Shown piece after piece: positions 26,334 to 38,100 of a stretch of 64,000 bases of DNA (its first letter is position 1; each line of letters begins with the position of its first letter). The notes beneath the pieces were generated by a model that was given only the letters and a program-made list of their open reading frames with translations, did not search any database and was not told the DNA's origin. Location of the stretch: NCBI RefSeq assembly GCF_002443255.2, contig NW_019211454.1, positions 53,448,118 through 53,512,117 on the forward strand, given 5' to 3'. Both the position numbers and the translations under genes were made by a program. Origin of the DNA: Varroa destructor. Taxonomy: Eukaryota; Arthropoda; Arachnida; Mesostigmata; Varroidae.

Positions 26334-28863
26334 GGGCTCCCGTGATGTAGTATGCAGAGATGCCGATAGACATGCACTCAGCGCAAAAGGTATCATCTTT
26401 AAGTGGACATTACGCTGCACTGTCAGAAGAGCAGGAAAGTAGGACCACAGAGCATAAAACTAGAATAATTAAAGAGGCAGAGAAAAGGCTAACCAATGGT
26501 TTATTCAGGCGAAGCAAAAATAAAAACAGGGTACAGAACTACAGCCTAATAGGGCACAGGAAGGAGTTATCGGGGGGCTACAGGGGACAAATTGGGCTAA
26601 TTCCCAATAAAATATGACCCCGACATGGCGTTGTTGCTGACGCACCGTTTCCGGAAAAGGCCAGATTTTTATCATCGTATTGTCCGGCGGCTCAGGTTCT
26701 ATCAGCGAGACTATTCAGGAGAGAATTTCCTATTAAACATAGCCAGGTTCCGCGACGGCGAAACGGTAGTGAGTGGCTCGCACTTAAACCCAGAGAAGGA
26801 CCTTTGTTTGCATCCTGGGTGGCTCCCACAATAACAGCGATCTTAGAACCAGTGATGACTGTGTGCGTGGTACAATGTTTCATACCAGTTGTTCTAGATA
26901 AAACTGCTTATTTAGCCTGTCGGGTGTTGTCTCGTTTCCATTATGATTTACTCTTTTGCCTATCTTTGTCCGTAGAAGTTACCATAATCTAACGGAGTCA
27001 CATGCGAGTAAGACAAAGCGAAAAAAAATTAAAACAGAGAGAAAAATCACAACTGACTTTAGAGGCTTGATGTTTCAGTAACAGGCAGGCATCAGTCAGA
27101 AGCAATGGTAGTGAAAACAAATTTATCGATTCGTATGTAGTCTCTAATACTGTTAAAAACAATGGCGCGTGCAGAGAGCAGACAGACGGAAGATGTTAGC
27201 TGCTGTAGATCAGAGCCGACGCGACGAACTTTGAAGCAGCAACTACCTAGGTAAAATACTTGGAACTTTGGTGGAGCCGTGGTGCCGGAAGGAGTCGAAT
27301 GAAATGCCGATGCGATGTTCGTAATTCCTAACATCGTCATGTCGTTGCTTACATGTATTTAAAGACATTCTTTCCTCTAACGGATCCAGAGGTGCAGCCC
27401 GCTTGCATTCCAGTTCTTGACAGTCCAGTCAGCGTGTATTACTACATGGTCTTCAGGGAAAAGAGGATGAAAGCCAAAAAATAGTGGCTTGTCGAAACTC
27501 GTTCCTTACAGGACGGACTTCCAGCAGTTGAGCTAAGAAAGTTGTAAGACCAACCCAGTAAAGCTTCCCTGTGCACAGCTACCTACGCGCCGCCCTGTTG
27601 GCTGTGGAGCGCATCAACGATGACCTTCTTAAGCCACCGATCGCTGTTTGGTACAGCTGCAGCGGCAGTAAACAGTAGTCGCTGGCCCAGAAGCAGGGTA
27701 GGAGGTCCCTAGTAAAAGAAAAAACAGTTTTGTGTTAGCAACGGGCTAAGGGAAAGAAGCCGACCTGCCGACTAGGGTCCGCCGGCCTGTCCGTCCATCG
27801 GCCGCTTGTTCACCACTGTTACAATTGCAACGCCCGTCGTAGATGAGAGACAAGAAAATGGGCAAAAAAAGCAGCCGCTTTTCGTTGTTTCATTCTCCGT
27901 TGCTTTCTGTTCGTTCACAGTTTTCGTTGGATCACTACTTCTCTCGCCCGTCGAGTGGCGGCAACAAGAGCCAACAGCAAACGAAGCTGCTGATGTGTCT
28001 ATGGGCTGTTGATCGAAGGTGCCAAGAGGGCCACGTTTGTTTTCGGCCTTCGAGTTGCCCGTGGACCCGACCGAACGTCCAATGGTTTGCCAGCCAACTC
28101 GGCGACATTCTTCGTATCGGCAAACCAACGAATTGCTCATGTTTTCCGGCTACCAAAACACTCCGTTCCATTCCCTTTCATGCCATACCTTTGCTTTGTA
28201 GCCATGTTTAGCTGGAAACGCTTCACGGAGTGCATGGGAAGAAGTCTATTGCTGAACGTATGGCTCAGACGCCTCCTGGCAGCTGCGGTACCATCAGCCC
28301 CTCTGGATTTTCCTAAAGCAAAGCAGCAACCAGCTGCAGGCCAAATGATTTTGTCCCCTAGCGATACCTTATTGGGTTTGTTATTTCGATCGAGCGGCGG
28401 ACATCTTCGCGCATATTGTGTAAGCTATCAGCGTTTTACTAAGCTGCTCGCTGAAAGTTAGATCAGGTCCACTCGTCTTAATGAGCAGCAACTACAGATA
28501 AAATGGTTGTCCGATATAGATATATAGTACCCTTAGCAAAGCTAACCCCTTTACAGCAGTGACCGAAGAGGAAACTGTACTGTGAAAACACTAAATTCAA
28601 CCTGAAAAGTTTTGCAGAAGCAGCCAAACGGATAAAATGCAGTCTTTAAGTAAAGGGTTACCTAAGGAAGATACGGTGTGAGTCCCTGCGCATATATCCC
28701 TTTTCCTGAACACCAGGAATGATGTGATATTGCTAGATAAGGGAAGACCTTTAGAGTGTAGTCGTGGTGATCAAAGCGTAATTGAGCCCGCAATGGACCG
28801 TCCAGAAACGACTTGAATTAATCTTACAGCTAAGTGAAATTCCAAACCAAACTGAGCGTAGTG

Positions 28864-28882
28864 AAAAAAAAAAAAAAAAAAA
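28864..28882 (+). repeat. Poly-A run, 19 nt
   Basis: An uninterrupted A run, possibly a retroposon tail, but no element body or flanking target duplication was identified. Confidence 0.8.
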
Positions 28883-30285
28883 CGCGATGGAACGTAAAAT
28901 GGTTGCCCAGCTTCTATGTTTGAAACAGCATAGCTAGCTGGTTCATCGTAGCTTTGCTTTTCTTATTTTTTTGAGATTTTGCTATTTTTCTTTTTTGTTT
29001 GATTCGTTTGGACCATTGTGAAACTTATTTCTTACCAACCATGTTAGCACCGCTCTTCGCATTTCGTATGGCTCCAGACTTGCTTTCATTCATTGTAAAC
29101 TACATGATTCTTAGCCTGGAACAGGGTTGCGTGGCGGGGCAATAATCAGGAGCAAGACGAGGGTGAGTGAGTTTATCCCTTATACCTCCGCCTACAAGTT
29201 AGCCCAGTAAAGAAAGGCAACCCCAGTTAGCTGTCGCAAACGGTTGTCCATTTGTGTCCCAAACGAGCTTCTCCTTCCTATCATCGCTTTGGCCGAGGAT
29301 TTAAGGGAGAGAGCAAGGGAGAGGCCTTATGATGCACTAATAGAAAAACAGGCGAAATCACTTGACTTTGCCAAAACTTCGAGTGTGGTAATAATAGAAA
29401 ACGCGCAAGACCGTCAGCAACTCCTAAACGTCCCCTACCAAGCGAAGTCGACGAGTTAATAATTCCCTTATTCCATCACATACCTTTTACAGATCAAGTT
29501 CGTGCCATTTAAACTCGTAGGCAGTTTTATAGACCAATGGCTGTCTACAGTCCCAACTTAGTTATCGCGAAATTTCAGAGTCGGGCGCCAGCTACAAGCT
29601 TCAATCGAAATCTTATGGGCAGAAGGCACTTTTTAGTCAATACTAGGAGTGCAGTTCGAAGGATTTCTGCAGCTCTTGTATTACTATGATCTATCATCGT
29701 AGTCGATTCTTACAGGCACTAGCTGTATCCTTTAGAACAGCATGATAGACTACATACATGTGAGCATGCACTATATGTACAATACATACGTACGTATATG
29801 TTTATAAGGCAAGAAACCTTTCGAGGTAGTTCCCAGTGCATTCTCTATTTTTTTTGATCCATCGAGAGGCTAAACGATGAACGAAGTATTGTTTCAAGGG
29901 CGGACAAAAGACGCAACATTCTCATACCAGTAATAATTGAGGTCAGTCGCAGGGGTAGAAGATCCTCCTGTAGAGAGACCATTAAAAGGGAAATTCAAGT
30001 ATCTTTCCCCTAAGGCCGACATCGAGGAATACGATAACGCGAACGCAATCACGCTTCGTGCTTTCTAAACCCAAATATGCACTGAAAGACTCTTCCTGTC
30101 CTTGTCGTATGACAACATCATGTTGCAGCATGGATCAATCGGTGCTGCTGTTGTGCCATATCTCCCTCAAGATGTTTCCTATTCATAAGCTCAGGAATCG
30201 GCAATATGAAGCGTCACAATGGTATCAATAACAGCGGCGGTATCGACCAACGTGGGCATTCCTGCAATCTAATTTTTGATAGTCT

Positions 30286-30332
30286 CTAAATCGACGGCCT
30301 CAACTTAGAAAAAGTTGAGGCCGTCGATTTAG
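30286..30332. repeat. Perfect 21-bp hairpin with 5-nt loop
   Basis: Arms 30286-30306 and 30312-30332 are exact inverted complements around loop AGAAA. The very short loop and perfect pairing suggest a recent foldback (template switch) rather than a processed RNA precursor. Confidence 0.85.
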
Positions 30333-31831
30333 TCTTCCTCTATTTTCCTTGAGTTATTTCGATAGCCCTTTTTCTGTGATGGCCGTATTCAGTCCTGTAG
30401 CGGGTTCTTCTGGCAGATGGCCCTGCTGTCCACAATTTCGTGACCTTCGTCCAACCTGTCGCGTGTTATCAACTATTTTTCAATTTAACTCGCTTCTTTT
30501 ATGCGATGTCATCGTGTGTTACGTTAAACGAAAACGAAAGCAGTCGTTGACGTAGGCTGGCCAGTAGCGAAATTATGCTATTAGAAGCTAAAACAGATAC
30601 CAGTAAAATGCGAAAGGGAAATCTTCGTGATGGAAGCTTCAGGGTGAATGTCATTTATCTTTGCACATATTTAAACAGTTCGAAAGGAATGCATGGGAAA
30701 CGTAGCCGTAGGTTATAATGCTACTGCTACGTAACGAAACAATAAATCTGTAACTATGTATCCAATAATGCACTGAAGACTATCAGATTTGCAGTACTAG
30801 TACGCGCCGTAGGCATATTCAGAATGACAAATTTACGCCGAATAGCTCGACTCTACTAGCAGTACAAATACAAAACATCCCATTGTATAATATTTGGCGC
30901 CTCTAGTGTCTTGACGTCAACTTACTTTCCCACACAGAATTATTCAGGCTATGCGCCTAAGGCGATCTTCGTACAGGCAATTTGTCTGACGTCAAAACTT
31001 ATAAATGACATCATAAATTCTCTTTCTGTGTCGAGTCTGTTTTATTCAATCACTGCATAAATAAGTACACGATACCGTTTTCCTAAACGTATTTCATGAG
31101 CTCGAACAATTTAAGCTATCCCGGCAAATATGTCCGTCCAGATTTGGCCGACTGAACTAAGTGATTAATATTTTTCTGCTAACAAATACCTTCTTTGGCT
31201 GTAAACACCCAATTGCGGCCTCACACATCTATGTACATTAACGTTCACGAGCAGCACCAAGACGATGCCTGCAGACTGATACACGCACTGGCAACCGCTG
31301 CTGTTTCTGAGATTGGTTATCCTCGCTGACGCACGCGGCTACCTGCCATATCTCTTCTGTCGACGGAAAGGACAGTGGACGCTTCCGTAGACTGGGATGC
31401 CTTAGACGGTATCACACTGCGTAGATGGACAGTGTTTTGCCCGAAAATGCGCAAAAAACTTATTTTCTTAATAAATAAATGAACGATCAAGAATGTGTTT
31501 TGAAAGAGCCTCTCAAATTAGACTTTTCACTGTGATATAAATAGAAGCCGTTTCTTCATGTAGCAATATCGGAAATTAGTTGCTATATATAGTTATAACA
31601 TTCTACGATTGATTCTTGATGTGCTAAACCATAATTCCTGCACGCAATTCTCAATTCAAGTAAATACTACATACATCGCTTATATCATCCAGTTAGATGA
31701 ACTACATATAGTATAATCTGTGCCACTGTAGATTACTGACACATATAATAAATAGGTCAGACCCCAAATCCATCTGCGCGTTTCATTTCTGACTGCTTCC
31801 TTGTCCGATTACACACCCGTTTGTTCTGCAG

Positions 31832-32120
31832 GTGTCGGTGTTGTTGTGGCCGCGTAGCGTGATGCGGCTTCCGGTGGCTCGGGGCAAGCTGCTCTCCGTG
31901 CAGCTGTGCCGCCCATACCAACTACAGCAGCTGCATCTACACCTGCCACCGATCTGCCGTTTGCTACTTCTGCTGTTTGTATTCATAACGACAACTGTTA
32001 GCCGGGCTGCTGCCTCATTTAGCTGCCATCAAAGCTGCCACTGTATTTGGCGGAATGGAAAAATGTCTGCCACCTGTACGGAACTAGGTCTTGCAGCCCT
32101 ACCGACAGAGTTAGATGAAG
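31832..32120 (+). CDS. kek: kek exon 1: short 5' UTR, signal peptide, LRRNT
   Basis: The exon begins after a pyrimidine-rich acceptor ending TTCTGCAG at 31831 and ends before donor GTAAGC at 32121. The first in-frame ATG is at 31862, which I take as the start. The frame is also open from the acceptor to that ATG (10 codons), so an upstream exon could add residues. Residues 1-32 are polar and basic, followed by a Leu/Phe/Val/Ile-rich core (about 33-46) that fits a signal peptide with an unusually long n-region. Residues 55-86 form the LRRNT cap with a C-x3-C-x-C-x10-C pattern. The exon ends in phase 1. Confidence 0.9.
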
Positions 32121-35100
32121 GTAAGCGAATGGGAGTGCAGTGGTAAAGCGTTAGCCAATTGAGGACTTTCAGATCCAAAACCGGCCATAGATATACTTGC
32201 TTTCGTACTGGAAAAAGTGAGCCGTCTGAACCAATGCTTAACTAAGATACAATCAGACGAAAAACTCGAAACATATAGGTGAATCGAGACGTAAAAGCTG
32301 GCCAAGGTTGTTATCAGGTAACGTCCCGCAAACACCTTCTTCGTTGCTGTCTGTCTTCATACTATACTGCTATTGTATTCGTAATTATAATCAACGTGAT
32401 CTGCTATTTTATTTTCGCAACAGTTTAGCGGTAATAATACTTTTACCTTGACTTGATAAAATGCATCAAAAATTTTCCTCCTTGCGCTTACTTTTTCTGT
32501 TTGTTATTTGTTGACGCTTGACTTCTTCATTTTTGCTGCAGGCGTTCAGGTGCTAAACATGTCATGGAACAATCTGAAGGCGCTGCAGAACAACCAGGTC
32601 GCGAACGCGGGCCTCGTCAACCTACAAAAGCTCTATCTTAGCCAGAACCAGCTGCGCGAGCTGCAGGAGCACGCATTCTATAAAATGAATAACCTTGTTG
32701 AGCTAGACCTTAGCAACAATAAACTCGGTGCAGTGCCAACAAATGCCTTTAAACACCTTGTCAGCCTCCGACACCTTTTACTAAAAGGTACTACTTATGA
32801 CTATTCCGGCACTAGATGACGCCATACCGTTATATCTTAAACTAACCTAACAAGCCGAATTCGTTTCGAGACATGACCTACGGCCTACCGCTGTTGTGTA
32901 TGCTAGACCTTGTCATCGTAATAAATACTTTTTATAATTCATTTTTCCCTTTAAAAACATTCCTAGGCAACCCAATTACGGTATTAGCAGACGCATCGTT
33001 TGCTCACTTACGGAGCCTTAGCGTCCTCGAATTGAGTTCATGCAAGATTGAGACGGTCGCCCGGGACGCCTTTGCGCAGCTGGGAAGCCTACAGGTGCTT
33101 AAACTTGACGACAACCTCATCAGCTTTATATCCGCCCACACGATGGCACCGCTTTCTAAGTTGCATGGCATCTCCCTTGACGGCAACGCCTGGAACTGCG
33201 ATTGTCGACTACGACCCTTCCGGGACTGGTAAGGTCGACACTTAAAAATGCAGCAGAGCAAAAGAAACCTCTATTTAGTCATTACCACGTACGAGCTATA
33301 GCTTATCGGCCTTTAGTATGGATATACCCAAAATTAATATGTCCCGTTTTATTGTAATTGAACGCATCGTGAATAACTAGAGATTTGTGTGCAACGCGCT
33401 GGCCGTTTACACGCGCTAGAAGCAGGTCTGAGTGGCACTGCCTGCAGGAATAGACGTCTGGTTAGTTGTCGGACAGTAGCGTTTGTATAAGAGCATTCGA
33501 GTTCCTATGAACGGCTGGCCGTAAAATTCATTTACACAACGAGTTGTTATTATTATGAACCACTTTGATCTGGTGTGAAGAAAGCAATTAACTTACTAAC
33601 TTCTTTGGAACGAACAGCTTACTCCGTTTATATAGAGTGGGTAAAGGTCAGTTGTTATTGTTGTTGTTCTTATTTGAGGAAAGCATGAAACGCAGACGAA
33701 CGATCAGTGCCAAAGTAAAAGGCACCTATTAAAGTTAGACCTTCACTTCAGCAATGATAAACAGCAGAATTTCGGCTTCGACAAAGCATATAAACATCTC
33801 GCAAGAACTAGCTTTATAAACTGTGTACCGAACGAATCCAAGCACCAACGTCTGTATTTTTTGCCTAAATACGATAGCGAGATAGAGATCGCTGACCTTC
33901 GAAACAGGTTAATCTATAATTCTATTAAGCTCGGAAGATTCATCACGTAGAGTTCATAGAATAGGGTTTATTCAGTTAACGGGTGGGAGAAGTTGCAACT
34001 GCCAAAGGTAGATTCTCAAAATCGAACAGGAAGTGCACTGACGGACTGTACATTAGAATAGTCATGGGTATGTGTTACGTATTTGACTCAATGCTGGCGT
34101 ATTATTTACATATAATAGGAAGAACATGATGATAAAAGGGTTGATGGACGTTACACCTGCTAGGTTTAGTTAAATCTAGTGTACTCCACAGCAGCTCCAC
34201 AGAACTTATTGGTAGAATCTACGGAGAAGATAAAGCTCCTTTCTGCAGCTATCACTTCTAAAGTTACCCTATGAATTACTCATGTAAACATTATAGTATT
34301 ATAGTAATTTAATTGTATAGGAGAAATGTGTGACCATGTGTGCTTACTCGAGAAAAGAATCATTCAGCACAACTTGAGTGCATGTGACGACCCGCATACG
34401 TGTAAAGCCAGCACAGTATCTAATTTTTTACCTTCAAAAGCACCTATTTGGGTTTGGAAGCTTTCGCCTTCACATGAGCATGTTCGTAGTGCACTTTATT
34501 ATTGACATTCGATGATGATTATTTAAACTTATTGTGCAAATGCCGGCAGAAATCCGTGTTCACAGTAGATACCTTCACGGTATAGTACCTTTTTCAGCCT
34601 TCCAAATGAGAGTGACCTGTAACAGCAACACCTGTTATCATGTCTGGCGGACATAGAACGTTTCCGTGCGGTGAAGCCAGAAACAATGCGTAAACATTAT
34701 GCGTTTGACGGTGACCTAATGCATCGATATCTTTCTTACTGTATTCTCTCTGTACTTACTCTGTCATGGTGTTTCAGGCTATCGCAACACCATCCGACTT
34801 CGTACTCTCCAACTTGCCACCAGCCCGAAACGATCAGAGGCCTCTCGTGGGAGAAAACGCCCGACGCTGTTTTTTCGTGCCCGCCCAATTTTACGCTCAA
34901 CGCTCAGGACTATAAGGTTCGTAAAACATAATCAGCTACGCAGGAAGGCAGGCTGCAACATACAGTAGTGTACGCTAGTCGCGCACAGCTGCCGAATCAA
35001 CGAAGGCAATATTCGGACAAAATTAGATAAGTTGTCGTTCCCCTGGTCGAATAGTGAAGAAAAAAGGAGGAAACGTGGACATTCTTTCCCCCACTGTCTT

Positions 35101-38100
35101 TTGTTTTCTCTCGCGCTGATATTCGACTCTATCGATGTCGCTGCTGGTACTGTTTATGCTGGGTTGACTACGCCAGAGCTTTAGCAAACGCAGCGACGGG
35201 TGTTGGCGCACGATACCAACGGGGCGTTATTAAGCTATGATGGCGCATTCTAGCCTTCGTCATCATTTTGAAAACGCTGCTCCTGATACTGAACTTAAGG
35301 CTGCTTCGTTTGCAGAGTTTGACGCTGCTTCCTCTAATTACCGGTTTCGCGGTACGCCTTTTGCGCGATATACGAAACGTTTGATTTACGCATCGATAAT
35401 ATACCGCAATTTTGTGGAACAAGTGCTTGAGCATGTTCACATATATATAGGAACTGATTAGTGCCGTTTTCGTTTGAACTGTAAATCGAAGTTCGATATC
35501 ACAATAAATTGTACTATACGGCGTACGAATTAGGTAGGCTATGGTTTATTATACGCAAGTTGGAATCGTACGTGAGAACCATTGCCAAATTGGAGGAAAT
35601 ACGTGGAAAACTTCTTATCATAAGGTTTGTGCTCAGAGAATGATGCGAACTCCACCCATTTGTGTTTCAACATATGAATACGACGAGCACTCGCCGTGTT
35701 CGTTTAGTGAAGTAGAGGTCATAGGGGATTTGCCACAGCGACCCGTCATCTGACGCCAGCCATTGTTGAAAACCTACACGATGGCTTAGGATTTTTAGCG
35801 CGTCTCTTATTTATCCGACTAAGCTGCGCGCTTCTCACTGCAACATGCTGTCCAAATATTATACCGCCTTTAGAGTCAGTACCTCTAACAAAAGTCTATA
35901 TTGTTCATTCTATTCGGCGGCCGACGTGCCTCGTTTCACTGGAGCCAGCTTACGTTTCAATGAGTAGTCAGAATATTTTTTCACTAAACTGACCTTGCTA
36001 ACGTGGCCTAACAGGTACACACGGGAAGCAACCTGACCTTGTACTGCGAAGCATGGGGAATGCCTGCACCGCATTTACAATGGTTCGTAGGGGATACAGC
36101 GCAGGAAGGCAAAGTAATGTCTATTAACGATTCCCTCGCGGCATCGCAGGTATGCGTACGTTCCTAATTGCAATAATATTTTTACCTAAATTATTTTGTC
36201 TAAATGTTATTATTGTTCCTAATTACGCTCAAAGTTCTCTAGCGACAACGATATGGCTGCGCATTTCGCCACCTTAGCCAATAATACGTCTGCTTTGTTT
36301 TTCCCCTAGCCTCCTCATGACTGGTGTGAGTGTACGTTGATGGTTATCAGCTAATTGATTGGTATAGAGCTGTCAAACGTATTTAGCTCGATTGAACAGA
36401 CTGTCCTTCTTGAACGATGCTTTGATCCCAAATATAGTATCTGCACTTATTCTAACGGTCAGTTGAAACACATATGATATTACGCAGGACCTGTTCAATA
36501 CAATGTATCCATTTATTTCGATAGAACTACTTATGCTGCACCCTTTTCTATTGCACAGCTGTATTTGAGTGACGTTAGCACTCTTAACGGTGGAACTTAC
36601 ACTTGTCGGGCTACGAACTCGGCTGGCGGAAGCCAGCTGAACTTCACGGTACAAGTGGCATCCATTGGAGACGCCCACGAAACTCACATGGCCTCAACTA
36701 CAACGAAAGGAAGTGTCAGAACTCTTCCCGACGGTCATGGCTACTATTCAAGTAAGTGCACGATAACGTTTGCCGAAGTAAAACACTTTGTATACGCGTT
36801 AGACAATTCATCTTTTATAGGGGGTGCTTATCCAAATCAAATTGCTCCACGAACCTTTCATTACTATTATTCAAAGGGCTCAAGTCCCGGATATGCCGTC
36901 ATCTTTATAGCCACCCTATAGATGCATCGATTCTATTTTTATTTTGTGTATCGAATAGCTGCAGCCTTATTTACGCTGCATAATGTTCACAAACAAGCCT
37001 GTTACCTATCTCCGTAATAAAAAAATCTAAAAATTCAGTACGTACACGTGAATTGCAAATATTAAATACGTGAAACGCATCCTATTTCTAAGTACAATAA
37101 TGTTTCGAATCCAAAATCTATGAAGAATTTCTAACAAAGCTGCGACACCCGTAGTACGAAACAAGCATTATTACTCTTTTCGTGCGCAGGATTACGCGCG
37201 GCGTTCGCTTCCAATATAGTTGATAAACATAGAACTGGCTATCTGTATATACTCATATATAAATCGGCCATCGGCACAAAAAGGCTGTAGATCAAATTAA
37301 ATCCAATTATTAAAAGTGTAGTATATACATTCTAAATATATCCGAATACATTAAAGTGTTTTCACTGTACATATCCTTCTCACTGTCAGCCAGTAATATG
37401 TCAACCAGGTCCGGCGCTAGTGTGTCACAAGCTTATAGATTCGTACGTTATATCGGGAAATTCACTTACTACATAGATTCCATTGCAGTGTTAAACCCGC
37501 GCAAACATCCACAAACGAATCTCTTGGTTGCCAAGCTTGGTCGTTAAAGCGACAAGCAGTGCTTCGTTCTGGAAAACTTCCAGGTTTTCCGTCTAGAGCG
37601 CACGCACGACACGTACGCTTTCGTCGGCTGCCGTCGTCCAATCTGATGCAATAAAATCCCATTAGCAAAACGAGAATTTGAAGGGTAACCAGTGAGACTC
37701 TGCGCTTTTTGGGGCGCTCCAAGCGAATTGAGGCTTATTAAAGCTACGATGTTCTTTTGCCCCCGCTGTGTCTTGTCCTCGATTTGTATATTTGGAAGCT
37801 AAAGAAAGCCATTCTTTCCGAGTGCTGTGCTTTTGATGTTTTAACACAATCTTAAATGTTTTCATTAGAGGAATACGTATTTTGCTTTAAATTTTTGTTC
37901 ACACGCTGACACTTCATCTCTATACGATATTAGCCGTACTGGCGATACCTAAGTCTTTATCGTAAAGGACACAGCCTGGATAAATGTCTTCCGTAGTTTC
38001 TCGCCGGTCTAGAAAAAAGTCGGAAAGCGTAAGATTCTCCACGGCTACTTTTAGAGCAGACATGTATAAAGTTGTCAAATGCTTAGTAACTTATGTAGTC

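Larger units (their letters stand above)
23819..31831. other. Upstream of kek, no supported coding exon
   Basis: It holds a TA microsatellite at 26319-26333, a GC-richer patch at 27560-28470 with overlapping open frames on both strands, a 19-A run at 28864-28882 and a hairpin at 30286-30332. An untranslated first exon of kek may lie here or further upstream. Confidence 0.5.
32121..34777 (+). other. kek: kek introns 1 to 3
   Basis: Intron 1 is 32121-32541, intron 2 is 32788-32966 and intron 3 is 33229-34777, with exons 2 and 3 between them. All are GT-AG. Intron 3 (1.5 kb) splits the LRRCT cap and shows no further exon of the right phase. Confidence 0.85.

Noticed and set aside
27772..28461. 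Cluster of overlapping 120-150 codon frames on both strands
   Set aside because: A GC-rich patch with few stops in any frame. The plus-strand frame begins with TTG and has no recognisable protein content.
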